7,507 nt of DNA. Source: Elusimicrobia bacterium CG03_land_8_20_14_0_80_50_18 (GTDB lineage: Bacteria; CG03). This document shows, one piece after another, positions 1 through 6,991 of the stretch. The position numbers were made by a program, and so were the translations under genes. Below the pieces are notes generated by a model. The model worked only from the letters and a program-made list of their open reading frames with translations, did no database searches and was not told the origin of the DNA. The stretch lies in NCBI GenBank assembly GCA_002780705.1, contig PEUP01000025.1, positions 1 through 7,507 on the forward strand. Reading direction: 5' to 3'. Numbering within the stretch: position 1 is the stretch's first letter; each line of letters starts with the position of its first letter.

Positions 1-519
1 TGGTACGGGTTAGGCGAAAGATCCATGTGCTCTTTTATCGTGCCATGCAGTTTTGGTGATAGCTATAAAATTTATAAAAATTCAAATGTACTTGTGGATA
101 AAAGGATGTATGAGGGATATTGTAAGAATAATTTAATAATTTCTTTACTAAATTCAATTTTATTTCCTTTGTTTATGGATTTAGGAAGCCGAGTTGGTTT
201 AGGGGAAGGCTTGTTAGATGTAACCGTGGAAGAAGTTCAAAAAATCAAAATTGTTAATCCAGAACTTTTGAAAAACAATGGTCAGATACTTCCAAAACGA
301 GAAATTGGTACAGTTTTTCAAGAATGCGGCATTGACCCTAAATCAAAAACACCAATTGAACAGCAGGAGCCGAAACCATTGCCGGACAGAAAAGAACTTG
401 ATGATATAGTGTTTGACGCGCTTGGGCTCACGGAAGAAGAGCGCAAGGATGTTTACAGGGGTGTGTGCCGGCTTGTCTGGAACAGAATCAGCAAAGCGAA
501 ATCTCTGAAAAAAAGGTAA
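1..519 (+). CDS. C-terminal part of an N6-adenine DNA methyltransferase (5' end outside window)
   Basis: The reading frame is open from base 1 (first codons W-Y-G-L-G-E-R), so this is the last 172 residues of a longer protein and the ATG at 25 is internal. The segment LLNSILFPLFMDL, then GSRVGLGEGLLDV and VEEVQKIKIVNPELL, has the pattern seen in target-recognition regions of large adenine-specific methylases (LNS..F..LF...GR..G.G.L...V.EV....V..P). The tail LDDIVFDALGLTEEERKDVY followed by R-VCRLVWNRISKAKS is the usual C-terminal end of such Eco57I/type I-like enzymes. The expected role is methylation of adenine at the system's recognition site to protect host DNA. The catalytic NPPY-type motif and SAM-binding region lie upstream and cannot be checked. 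The adjacent helicase-nuclease gene supports a restriction or defence role. Base composition changes inside the gene: about 30% G+C at 61-360 and about 53% at 361-480. Assignment as a methylase is fairly secure; the subtype is open. Confidence 0.72.
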   Translation, partial: WYGLGERSMCSFIVPCSFGDSYKIYKNSNVLVDKRMYEGYCKNNLIISLLNSILFPLFMDLGSRVGLGEGLLDVTVEEVQKIKIVNPELLKNNGQILPKREIGTVFQECGIDPKSKTPIEQQEPKPLPDRKELDDIVFDALGLTEEERKDVYRGVCRLVWNRISKAKSLKKR

Positions 520-547
520 TATGTATGAAATGGGAGAGCGGTAAATA

Positions 548-3500
548 ATGGCGAAAAAAACATTTATAACAAATTCAAAAGTGAACACTCTGAAAAAGAG
601 ATTGTTCCAGTTGATTGAGCACAGCAGTGAGCTAAAATTTCTCGTCGGGTTTTTCTATTTTTCGGGCTGGCAGGAATTGTATGATGCAATCAAAGACAGG
701 GAAGATTTGACCATAAAAATTTTAGTCGGGCTTAGAGTTGATAAGTTGCTGAATAGAATAGTGGAAGTCCCGGAAGAAAGAAAAAAACTCAGTGATGAAG
801 AAAAAGTTGAAGGATTTTTTGATTCGTTATTAAATGCGTTAAATTCTTCCGATATGGATAGCAGAGAATTTTATGAGCAGGTGTCATTTTTTGTCACTTT
901 GTTGGAAAAAAACAAATTGATTGTAAGACAAACCCAGGATCCGAATCACGCAAAATTGTATTTGTTTAACATCAAAGAATCCCTGCAGGGAATAGCGGAT
1001 AAAAAATTTATTACCGGAAGCAGTAATCTTACCCGGGCGGGGATATTGGAGCAGAATGAGTTTAATGTTGAGATAAGCGATTACGGGACAGATGAGGCGG
1101 AAGCGTATTTTGATGATTTGTGGGAAACGGCAGTCCCGATAACGGAGGTGGATTCAAGAAAGAATGATTTAATCAATATAATTCAGAATCGCACGCAGAT
1201 AGCGAAGTTAACGCCCTTTGAAGCTTATGCGACTGTTCTTAAAACATATATTGATGTTCAGGAGCAAAAAAATATAAGACCAAGCGTATTACGGTTGCTG
1301 AGGGAAAAGGGGTACATAGCGTATTCATATCAGATTGATGCGGTAAAACAGGCATTAACAATTTTATCCAGTTATTCGGGCGTCATAATAGCGGATGTGG
1401 TGGGCTTAGGTAAGTCCGTTATTGCGGGGATGATAGCAAAAAATATGACACGCCGCGGGCTTATCATATGTCCGCCAAGTTTAATCGGCGATAAGAACGC
1501 GAAATCGGGATGGAAGAAATATACTCATGATTTTCAATTATACGATTGGGAAATCCGGTCATCGGGAGATTTGGAAAATGTTCTTGAATATGTCAAAGAG
1601 CACGGCGACGATATTGATGTTGTAATAGTGGATGAATCTCATCGGTTCAGAAATCAGGACACTGTAAATTATGAGTTGTTGAGCCTGATTTGCCATAACA
1701 GGCAGACAATATTATTGACCGCCACGCCGTTTAATAACAGCCCCGAAGATATATTTTCAATGTTGAAGCTTTTTATCGTTCCCGGAAAATCAAAAATCAC
1801 TCTTGATAATGATTTAGAGTCGCGATTCTCAGGGTATAATTATCTGTTTAAGCGATTATCTTTCATTTCCAAAAATTATAATTCCACCAATAAGGAGAAA
1901 AAGAAAAAAGCCGAGAAATTTTATCAGGATATTTTTGAGGACGAAACAATTGACTTGTCGGCGGTGAAAGCCAGAGCAAAGCGCCTGGCAAAAGAGATTA
2001 AGAAAGTCCTGGAGCCCGTATTGATAAGAAGGAACAGGCTGGATTTGAAAAATGACCCGATGTATAAAAATGAAATAACCGAATTATCTGAAATTGAAAA
2101 TCCAAAAGAACTTTTCTTTGAGTTAACGAAGGAACAGGCGGATTTTTATGATTCCGTTATCAATCATTACTTCGGAGAAAACGGTATTTTTACGGGCGCC
2201 GTATATCAGCCGTTTATTTACGAACAGGAAGCAATTGATGAAGACAATCTGAACATGGAAGATAATAAATCATTCCAGCAGCAAAAAAACTTATTTGAAT
2301 TCATGAGACGATTGCTTGTGAAAAGGTTTGAAAGTTCTTTCGGGTCATTTGAATGCAGTATCAACAATTTCATTAGGGTGCATAAGCAGGTTTTGGAATT
2401 TATTAAAAATTCTAACGGGAAATATATCCTGGACAGAAAAGTTATTGAAAAAGTTTACGAGGGCGATGCGGACGAGATAGGTAACGCCTTAGAAGATTTT
2501 ATTGAAAAACTGAAGACCAAGAGAGTGCCGAAACACGATAAAGTTTATGACATTAATACATTCCGGCACAAAGATGCATTTATAAAAAATATTCAGAAGG
2601 ATTTAGAACTGCTGGAAGAAGTCCGGCAGTTATTAAAGGATTGCAAATTAACAGAATCGGATCCTAAAACGGTCAGAGTGATTGCAGAGATAAAAAAAAT
2701 AAGGGAGAGCGATACTAAACGGAAAATAGTGATATTCACGGAGTATGTGGACACGGTAACTTATTTAGAAAAGTATTTGGATTCAGCTTTTCCTGGCCAG
2801 TTATTTACTGTTCCCGGAATCATTTCGGCTTCAGGCGCGGATAGCATATTAAATAATTTTGATGCCAGTGTGAAAATGAAAGATCAGCAAAATAATCTGC
2901 AAATACTTCTTACGAGCGACAAGCTATCCGAGGGCGTCAATCTCAACAGAGCAGGAGCCGTAATCAATTATGATATACCATGGAATCCCACGAGAGTAAT
3001 ACAAAGGGTGGGCCGTATTAACAGGATTGGGAAGAAAGTTTTCGATAAACTTCATATCTATAATTTTTTCCCGACAGAACAAGGCGCGGATATTGTGCAA
3101 AGCCGTCAAATCGCCGCGCAGAAAATGTTTCTGATACATAACACGCTCGGCGAAGATTCAAAAATATTTGATTCCGATGAAGAGCCCACGGCGTCTAAAT
3201 TGTACCAGAGGGTGAATCGCAACCCTGATGAATATGATGAAGAGTCCGTATATACGAGCATAAGAAAAGAATATTTTGCCATACAAGAGAAATATCCGGA
3301 AGTTATAAAAAAGATTGCCGGATTGCCGCATCGGGTTAAGTCGGCAAAAAAATTCAGCGATAATCAATTGTTGGTTTTCAGGAAGAAAGGATTAGCCATA
3401 TTTATACAGGGTATTCTTGATACCGCGGCGGAAAAAGCCACGGTAGAAAATATGCTGTTTGAAGACGCCCAAAAACTTATCAAATGTAATTATGACGAGA

Positions 3501-3901
3501 CAAGACGCGATCTCAGCGGCAGGTTTTGGGATATGTATGAAACCATTAAATCGGCGCGAGAGATACATAAAGCAGGCAAGGGAGAACTTGCGTTAGAAGT
3601 GAAGGCCCTAAATAATTTGAAAAGCGCCTTAACACATTTTAAATCGGAACTGATTGATGAGCTTCCGTTTATCAGAACGCTTATTCGAGACCTGAGTGAA
3701 TATATGACTTTACCGAAATATACCCTCAGGCGTTTTGTGGAGTTTGATATTTCAGCGGCTAATGCTGACCGGATTGGGCAATTTAAAAAACAAATTCAGC
3801 AAATAAGGAACAGGCTTGGTGAAGATTATCTGGATGTTATTAAATCCCGCACGGCCGATATGAATACTGAAGTTATCATCGCAATTGAGAATATAAAATA
3901 G
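548..3901 (+). CDS. PLD-family nuclease / SNF2-like helicase fusion, probable restriction or anti-phage effector
   Basis: This 1117-residue, presumably cytoplasmic protein has two modules. Residues about 1-200 form a phospholipase-D-like nuclease: H134-A-K136 in HAKLYLF, G157-S-S-N160-L-T, and E171 downstream, matching the single-HKD pattern of Nuc/BfiI-type nucleases. Residues about 262-860 form an SF2 SNF2-like ATPase: YQIDAVKQAL, Walker A DVVGLGKS (K289), Walker B DESH (362-365), TATPF (391-395), motif IV KIVIFTEY (726-733), motif V TSDKLSEGVNL (789-799) and motif VI QRVGRINRIG (819-828). About 300 residues separate the two lobes, and about 250 charged, helical residues follow. All key ATPase residues are present, so the enzyme looks intact. 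ATP-driven translocation on DNA with PLD cleavage is the likely activity; CglI/NgoAVII systems provide a precedent for PLD nuclease plus SF2 ATPase. The ATG has a GGGAG about 11 bases upstream. The gene is AT-rich compared with genes to its right. Confidence 0.88.
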   Translation: MAKKTFITNSKVNTLKKRLFQLIEHSSELKFLVGFFYFSGWQELYDAIKDREDLTIKILVGLRVDKLLNRIVEVPEERKKLSDEEKVEGFFDSLLNALNSSDMDSREFYEQVSFFVTLLEKNKLIVRQTQDPNHAKLYLFNIKESLQGIADKKFITGSSNLTRAGILEQNEFNVEISDYGTDEAEAYFDDLWETAVPITEVDSRKNDLINIIQNRTQIAKLTPFEAYATVLKTYIDVQEQKNIRPSVLRLLREKGYIAYSYQIDAVKQALTILSSYSGVIIADVVGLGKSVIAGMIAKNMTRRGLIICPPSLIGDKNAKSGWKKYTHDFQLYDWEIRSSGDLENVLEYVKEHGDDIDVVIVDESHRFRNQDTVNYELLSLICHNRQTILLTATPFNNSPEDIFSMLKLFIVPGKSKITLDNDLESRFSGYNYLFKRLSFISKNYNSTNKEKKKKAEKFYQDIFEDETIDLSAVKARAKRLAKEIKKVLEPVLIRRNRLDLKNDPMYKNEITELSEIENPKELFFELTKEQADFYDSVINHYFGENGIFTGAVYQPFIYEQEAIDEDNLNMEDNKSFQQQKNLFEFMRRLLVKRFESSFGSFECSINNFIRVHKQVLEFIKNSNGKYILDRKVIEKVYEGDADEIGNALEDFIEKLKTKRVPKHDKVYDINTFRHKDAFIKNIQKDLELLEEVRQLLKDCKLTESDPKTVRVIAEIKKIRESDTKRKIVIFTEYVDTVTYLEKYLDSAFPGQLFTVPGIISASGADSILNNFDASVKMKDQQNNLQILLTSDKLSEGVNLNRAGAVINYDIPWNPTRVIQRVGRINRIGKKVFDKLHIYNFFPTEQGADIVQSRQIAAQKMFLIHNTLGEDSKIFDSDEEPTASKLYQRVNRNPDEYDEESVYTSIRKEYFAIQEKYPEVIKKIAGLPHRVKSAKKFSDNQLLVFRKKGLAIFIQGILDTAAEKATVENMLFEDAQKLIKCNYDETRRDLSGRFWDMYETIKSAREIHKAGKGELALEVKALNNLKSALTHFKSELIDELPFIRTLIRDLSEYMTLPKYTLRRFVEFDISAANADRIGQFKKQIQQIRNRLGEDYLDVIKSRTADMNTEVIIAIENIK

Positions 3902-3905
3902 GAGG
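3900..3905 (+). promoter_or_regulatory. Perfect Shine-Dalgarno overlapping the helicase stop codon
   Basis: AGGAGG sits six bases before the ATG at 3912. Its first two bases are the last two of the helicase TAG stop. This fixes the start of the nitrilase-family gene and means ribosomes finishing the helicase end directly on the next initiation site, so the two genes could be translationally coupled if co-transcribed. Confidence 0.8.
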
Positions 3906-3911
3906 CAGAAT

Positions 3912-4736
3912 ATGAAAAAATTTGTGGCCGCTTGCGTTCAGATGTATATCGTGCCAAACGATATAAAAAGAAACACCGCCCATGCCCTTGAGATGCTGGA
4001 CGGCGCTGATAAATATCACAGCGCTTCTCTGGTCGTATTCCAGGAGGCTGTCACAACCGGTTTTACGCCAAATATGGATTTTGAGAGTTTCTACAAACTC
4101 ATTGACACCGTGCCGGGCAAACAGATCAAGCCGGTGATAAAAGAAGCCGCCAGAAGAAAGATGCACATCGTCTGGCCGGTTTATGAGAAAGACCCCGATG
4201 ATAAAAAAATATACAACAGCGCCGTGCTGATAGGCCCCGGCGGCATCATCGGCAAATACCGCAAAACTCATCCTTTCGGAAGCGAAGCCGCCAAAACGGG
4301 GGGCTGGACAACGCCCGGCAACAGTCTTGAGGTTTTTGACACCGAGCTGGGAAAGATAGGCATGATAATATGCTACGACGGAGATTTTCCCGAAACGGCG
4401 CGCATGCTGGCCCAGAAAGGCGCTGAGATAATAGTCAGGCCTTCGGCCTTCCTGCGCAATTTTGATATATGGTCTCTCACCAACCGGGCGAGGGCTTTTG
4501 ACAATCATGTGTTTATGGTGGCGGCCAACGCCACCGGCGTTGACGCCGCGGGGAGGCATTATTTCGGCCACAGCATGATAGTCGCGCCGAATGTGACAGT
4601 GCCGGCGCTTGGCGCCGCCAGCGAGGACATAATCTCCGCGGAGCTGAACCCCGCTCTGATAGATTCCCAGACACCCGGTTCTTCGTCGCCGAGAGTTTTT
4701 GACCACATCCGTGACCTCAATGTCAAACTTCACTGA
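3912..4736 (+). CDS. Carbon-nitrogen hydrolase, nitrilase superfamily (substrate unknown)
   Basis: This 274-residue protein is full length for a single-domain nitrilase-superfamily amidase. The catalytic Glu-Lys-Cys triad is intact: E45 in VVFQEAVTTGF, K118 in GKYRKTHPFG, and C154 in IGMIICYDGDFPE. Further family patterns are GNSLEVFDTELGKIG before the cysteine and WSLTNRARAFDN then VAANATG after it. There is no signal peptide or membrane segment, so it should act in the cytoplasm on an amide, carbamoyl or nitrile bond through a cysteine thioester intermediate. The ICYDGDFPE neighbourhood recalls amidase-like branches, but I cannot name a substrate. The start is set by AGGAGG six bases upstream. 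It follows the helicase gene by 10 bases, yet its high G+C matches fabF and tyrA, so it is more likely a resident gene than a part of the defence module. The long open frame on the opposite strand is a coding shadow. Confidence 0.88.
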   Translation: MKKFVAACVQMYIVPNDIKRNTAHALEMLDGADKYHSASLVVFQEAVTTGFTPNMDFESFYKLIDTVPGKQIKPVIKEAARRKMHIVWPVYEKDPDDKKIYNSAVLIGPGGIIGKYRKTHPFGSEAAKTGGWTTPGNSLEVFDTELGKIGMIICYDGDFPETARMLAQKGAEIIVRPSAFLRNFDIWSLTNRARAFDNHVFMVAANATGVDAAGRHYFGHSMIVAPNVTVPALGAASEDIISAELNPALIDSQTPGSSSPRVFDHIRDLNVKLH

Positions 4737-4754
4737 TTGCCGGCTTTTTGAATT

Positions 4755-4783
4755 TTGTGTTTTTTTTCGTGATATATTACAAT
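4755..4783 (+). promoter_or_regulatory. Candidate sigma-70-type promoter for the fabF-tyrA-aroA unit
   Basis: TTGTGT at 4755-4760 and TACAAT at 4778-4783 are separated by 17 bases. The -10 box differs from consensus at one position; the -35 box matches only its TTG half. The surroundings are AT-rich, in contrast to the GC-rich genes on both sides. Transcription would start near 4790 and leave a leader of about 80 bases before the fabF ATG. A second possible -10 (TATATT, 4773-4778) overlaps it. No convincing hairpin terminator for the upstream gene was found, only T-runs at 4745-4749 and 4760-4767. Confidence 0.35.
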
Positions 4784-4812
4784 AAAGACTTTGGAATAGC
4801 GCCTATACAGGA

Positions 4813-4827
4813 TTTTATCCGGTAAAA
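4813..4827 (+). other. Imperfect palindrome in the fabF leader, possible operator
   Basis: TTTTATCCGGTAAAA is the palindrome TTTTACCGGTAAAA with one extra T. It lies between the candidate promoter and fabF, where a repressor site would be effective. It is short and AT-rich, could be chance, and does not match any fatty-acid regulator operator I can name. Confidence 0.2.
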
Positions 4828-4841
4828 GCGGATTGTAAAAG

Positions 4842-4861
4842 CTTGCCTACCGGCAGGCAGG
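4842..4861 (+). repeat. Short palindromic repeat element (PTGRQ type) upstream of fabF
   Basis: The core TGCCTACCGGCAGGCA (4844-4859) is an inverted repeat with a single mismatched pair (A against C). The flanks extend it by a G-T wobble pair and a C-G pair. Read in frame it gives P-T-G-R-Q, a string I associate with a short dispersed palindrome in genomes of uncultured bacteria; that is recollection, and only one copy is present here. Its right end merges into the GGGAG ribosome-binding site of fabF, so a hairpin here could affect initiation. Confidence 0.5.
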
Positions 4862-4864
4862 GAG
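4860..4864 (+). promoter_or_regulatory. Shine-Dalgarno that decides the fabF start
   Basis: GGGAG lies five bases before the ATG at 4870. This supports ATG 4870 over the in-frame TTG at 4843, which would add nine residues encoded mainly by the palindromic repeat. The shorter form begins M-E-K-R-R-V-V-I-T-G, the normal N-terminus of KAS II enzymes. Confidence 0.75.
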
Positions 4865-4869
4865 AAGAT

Positions 4870-6108
4870 ATGGAAAAAAGAAGAGTGGTTATCACCGGCG
4901 TGGGCATCGTCTCGCCCATAGGAATAGGTAAAGAAGCCTACTGGCAGGCTTTGATGAAGAGCGAATCCGGCGCGGCACCCATCACTAATTTTGACGCGTC
5001 AAAACACTCAACGACTTTCGCCTGCGAGGTGAAAGGTTTTGACCCCGATAAATACATAGATGTCCAGAAGGTCAAAAAAATGGACAGATTCACGCAGTTC
5101 GGCCTTGCCGCCGCCGCTGAAGCCATGGAAGATTCCGGCTTAGACATTGAAAAGGAAGACTCCTTCCGCTGCGGCGCCATTGTCGCCTCAGGCATAGGAG
5201 GCATAGGCACCGTCGAGGAAGGGGCGAATATGCTGACTTCGCGGGGCCCGAGGAGAATCTCACCTTTTCTGGCGCCTAAGATGATAGTCAATATGGTTGC
5301 CGGCGAAATCGCCATAAAATTCGGTCTCCATGGTCACAATTTCAGCATTGTTTCCGCCTGCGCCTCATCAAATCACGCTCTCGGCACGGCTTTGCGCACC
5401 ATACAATACGGCGACGCCGATGTCATACTTTCCGGCGGCGCGGAAGCCGCGATAACGCCTCTGGGCCACGGGAGTTTCTGCGCTCTGAAAGCCCTCTCAA
5501 CAAGGAATGATGATCCGAAGACGGCCTCGCGGCCTTTTGACAGGGACAGGGACGGCTTTGTCATGGCCGAGGGCGCGGGAATAATCGTGCTTGAAGAACT
5601 GGAACACGCCCGGAAGAGGGGCGCGCGCATATACGCGGAACTGGCGGGTTTCGGCGCCACGGATGACGCCTACCACATAACGGCTCCGGCACCCGGAGGT
5701 GACCCTTCGGCAAAAGCCATGGAATTCTGCATCAGAGACGCGGGGCTTTCTACCGAGGATATAAATTACATCAACGCCCACGGCACTTCAACGGCTTTCA
5801 ACGACAAAGGCGAGACCGCCGCGATTAAGAAAGTGTTCGGTGAGCGCGCTTATAAAATACCGGTTAATTCAACCAAATCCATGACGGGGCATATGCTGGG
5901 CGCCGCCTCGGCCAATGAGTTGACGGCCACGCTTCTTCAGATGAAAAACGGCAAGCTCCACGCCACTATAAATCAGTTCAACGCCGACCCTGAATGTGAC
6001 CTGGACTATGTGCCGAACAAGCCCAGGGACTATCAGATAACAGCGGCGATATCCAACTCACTGGGTTTCGGCGGACACAACGCCACGATCTGCGTTAAGG
6101 CTCTGTAA
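4870..6108 (+). CDS. fabF: 3-oxoacyl-[acyl-carrier-protein] synthase II (KAS II)
   Basis: The product condenses malonyl-ACP with acyl-ACP to elongate fatty acids in the cytosolic type II pathway. From ATG 4870 it has 412 residues, the typical length of this family. The Cys-His-His active site is complete: C164 in SACASSNHALG, H304 in NAHGTST, H341 in SMTGHMLGAAS, with K336 just before it. The start RRVVITGVGIVSPIG, the DRDRDGFVMAEGAGIIVLEE stretch and the C-terminal NSLGFGGHNA loop (gatekeeper F400; Leu at 398 where E. coli has Phe) are standard. acpP and fabG, frequent neighbours of fabF, are not adjacent; a nitrilase-family gene lies upstream and tyrA starts within a few bases downstream. 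The paralogue FabB or a secondary-metabolism ketosynthase is less likely given length, the intact gatekeeper loop and the housekeeping context. Composition is GC-rich like its downstream neighbours. Confidence 0.96.
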   Translation: MEKRRVVITGVGIVSPIGIGKEAYWQALMKSESGAAPITNFDASKHSTTFACEVKGFDPDKYIDVQKVKKMDRFTQFGLAAAAEAMEDSGLDIEKEDSFRCGAIVASGIGGIGTVEEGANMLTSRGPRRISPFLAPKMIVNMVAGEIAIKFGLHGHNFSIVSACASSNHALGTALRTIQYGDADVILSGGAEAAITPLGHGSFCALKALSTRNDDPKTASRPFDRDRDGFVMAEGAGIIVLEELEHARKRGARIYAELAGFGATDDAYHITAPAPGGDPSAKAMEFCIRDAGLSTEDINYINAHGTSTAFNDKGETAAIKKVFGERAYKIPVNSTKSMTGHMLGAASANELTATLLQMKNGKLHATINQFNADPECDLDYVPNKPRDYQITAAISNSLGFGGHNATICVKAL

Positions 6109-6112
6109 AGTG

Positions 6113-6991
6113 ATGAAAAAGGGCAAGATAGGCGTTGTGGGGGCGGGCCTCATAGGCGGCTCTATAGCCGCCCATGCCGTGAAAAAAAAGAAAGAGGTCA
6201 TCTGTTTCGGCAGAAATCCTTTGCGGCTTAAAAAGGCCCTGCGTTCAGGCATATGCACGGAAGTCACAACGGATCTGGCGCGCGCCGGCGAGTGCGGCAT
6301 CATATTCCTCTCAACGCCTGTGGATACCATCATAGGCCTCGGTAAAAAAATAATACCTTTTATGAGCAAAGGCGCCGTGCTCACTGATGTAGGGAGTGTC
6401 AAAGCTGAGATATGCGCGTCTCTCTTTCCAGAGGCAAAAAAAAGAGACATCCTGTTCTGCGGGGCTCATCCCATGGCCGGAAGCGAAAAGACGGGTTTTG
6501 AAAACGCCTCGGCGGATCTTTTCCGCGACACGGTCGTTTTTGTCGCGAAGGGCGGGAATTCTTCATCCCGCGGCGGAAAGATTGTCCGGGAATTCTGGGC
6601 CGGCGCCGGCGCCGAATGTGTCAGCATAGAACCGGAAAAGCATGACGAGTTTGCCTCTCTGACAAGTCATCTGCCGCACCTTATAGCTTTTAGTTTCGCG
6701 GAATCCTTCTGCCGTTTTGAAAAAAAACACCGCTCTGTGAGAGACGCCGCCGCGGGGAGTTTTGAAAATATCACCAGAATAGCCGCCAGCAGCCCGTTTT
6801 TGTGGAGCGCTGTTTTCGCGCAGAACAGAAAAAATATTATCCGTCGCGCAAAGGATTTCAGAAAGAGCCTGGACGCGATGATACTGTCTCTTGAAAAAAA
6901 AGAATCAACCCTGAACACGCTCAAAAGGATAAATCGAAGTTATGAAAGCTATGCTGATCAAGCCTGCAAAAAAAATAAGCGGAACCGTTAG
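6113..6991 (+). CDS. tyrA: Prephenate (or arogenate) dehydrogenase
   Basis: The product oxidatively decarboxylates prephenate or arogenate with NAD(P)+ in tyrosine synthesis. It has 292 residues, usual for a stand-alone TyrA. The Rossmann motif GAGLIGGS is at residues 10-17. It is followed by LSTPVDTI, DVGSVKAEI, GAHPMAGSEKTGF and HDEFASLTSHLPHLIAF, the conserved substrate and catalytic segments with the active-site histidines. There is no fused chorismate mutase and no C-terminal ACT domain, so tyrosine feedback by an ACT domain is not expected. The Lys/Arg-rich tail lies in the part overlapping aroA. The start may be ATG 6113 or GTG 6110. An AAGG at 6097-6100 is 12 bases from the ATG and 9 from the GTG, so the sequence does not decide. 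It follows fabF with almost no gap. Cofactor and prephenate/arogenate preference cannot be read safely. Confidence 0.94.
   Translation: MKKGKIGVVGAGLIGGSIAAHAVKKKKEVICFGRNPLRLKKALRSGICTEVTTDLARAGECGIIFLSTPVDTIIGLGKKIIPFMSKGAVLTDVGSVKAEICASLFPEAKKRDILFCGAHPMAGSEKTGFENASADLFRDTVVFVAKGGNSSSRGGKIVREFWAGAGAECVSIEPEKHDEFASLTSHLPHLIAFSFAESFCRFEKKHRSVRDAAAGSFENITRIAASSPFLWSAVFAQNRKNIIRRAKDFRKSLDAMILSLEKKESTLNTLKRINRSYESYADQACKKNKRNR

Noticed and set aside
521..544. Seven-codon frame MYEMGER between the methylase and helicase genes, in phase with the helicase start
   Set aside because: It has an AAAAGG-like site upstream, but so short a frame is expected by chance and has no attenuator hairpin or codon bias. 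Its TAA stop confirms that the helicase begins at 548.
1..3901. Calling the left genes a standard DISARM, BREX or type I restriction locus
   Set aside because: No drmA/drmB, brx, hsdS or type I hsdR-like gene is visible, and the PLD-SNF2 fusion does not match the usual gene split; upstream sequence would be needed for a named type.
3876..4733. 285-codon open frame on the minus strand opposite the nitrilase-family gene
   Set aside because: It is antisense to a gene with an intact catalytic triad. The translation shows no recognisable domain and is rich in Arg, His and Gly, as expected from a GC-rich coding shadow.
4737..4770. Possible rho-independent terminator after the nitrilase-family gene
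   Set aside because: T-runs are present, but GCCGGC at 4739-4744 is a self-palindrome without a loop and no stable stem precedes the T-runs.
4843..4869. TTG start giving FabF an extra MPTGRQGED
   Set aside because: The extension is encoded mostly by the palindromic repeat and lacks its own ribosome-binding site; ATG 4870 has GGGAG at five bases and gives the family-standard N-terminus.
6602..6613. Perfect palindrome GGCGCCGGCGCC inside tyrA
   Set aside because: It simply encodes an Ala-Gly repeat in a GC-rich gene and has no T-run or other site context, so it is not a terminator or operator.
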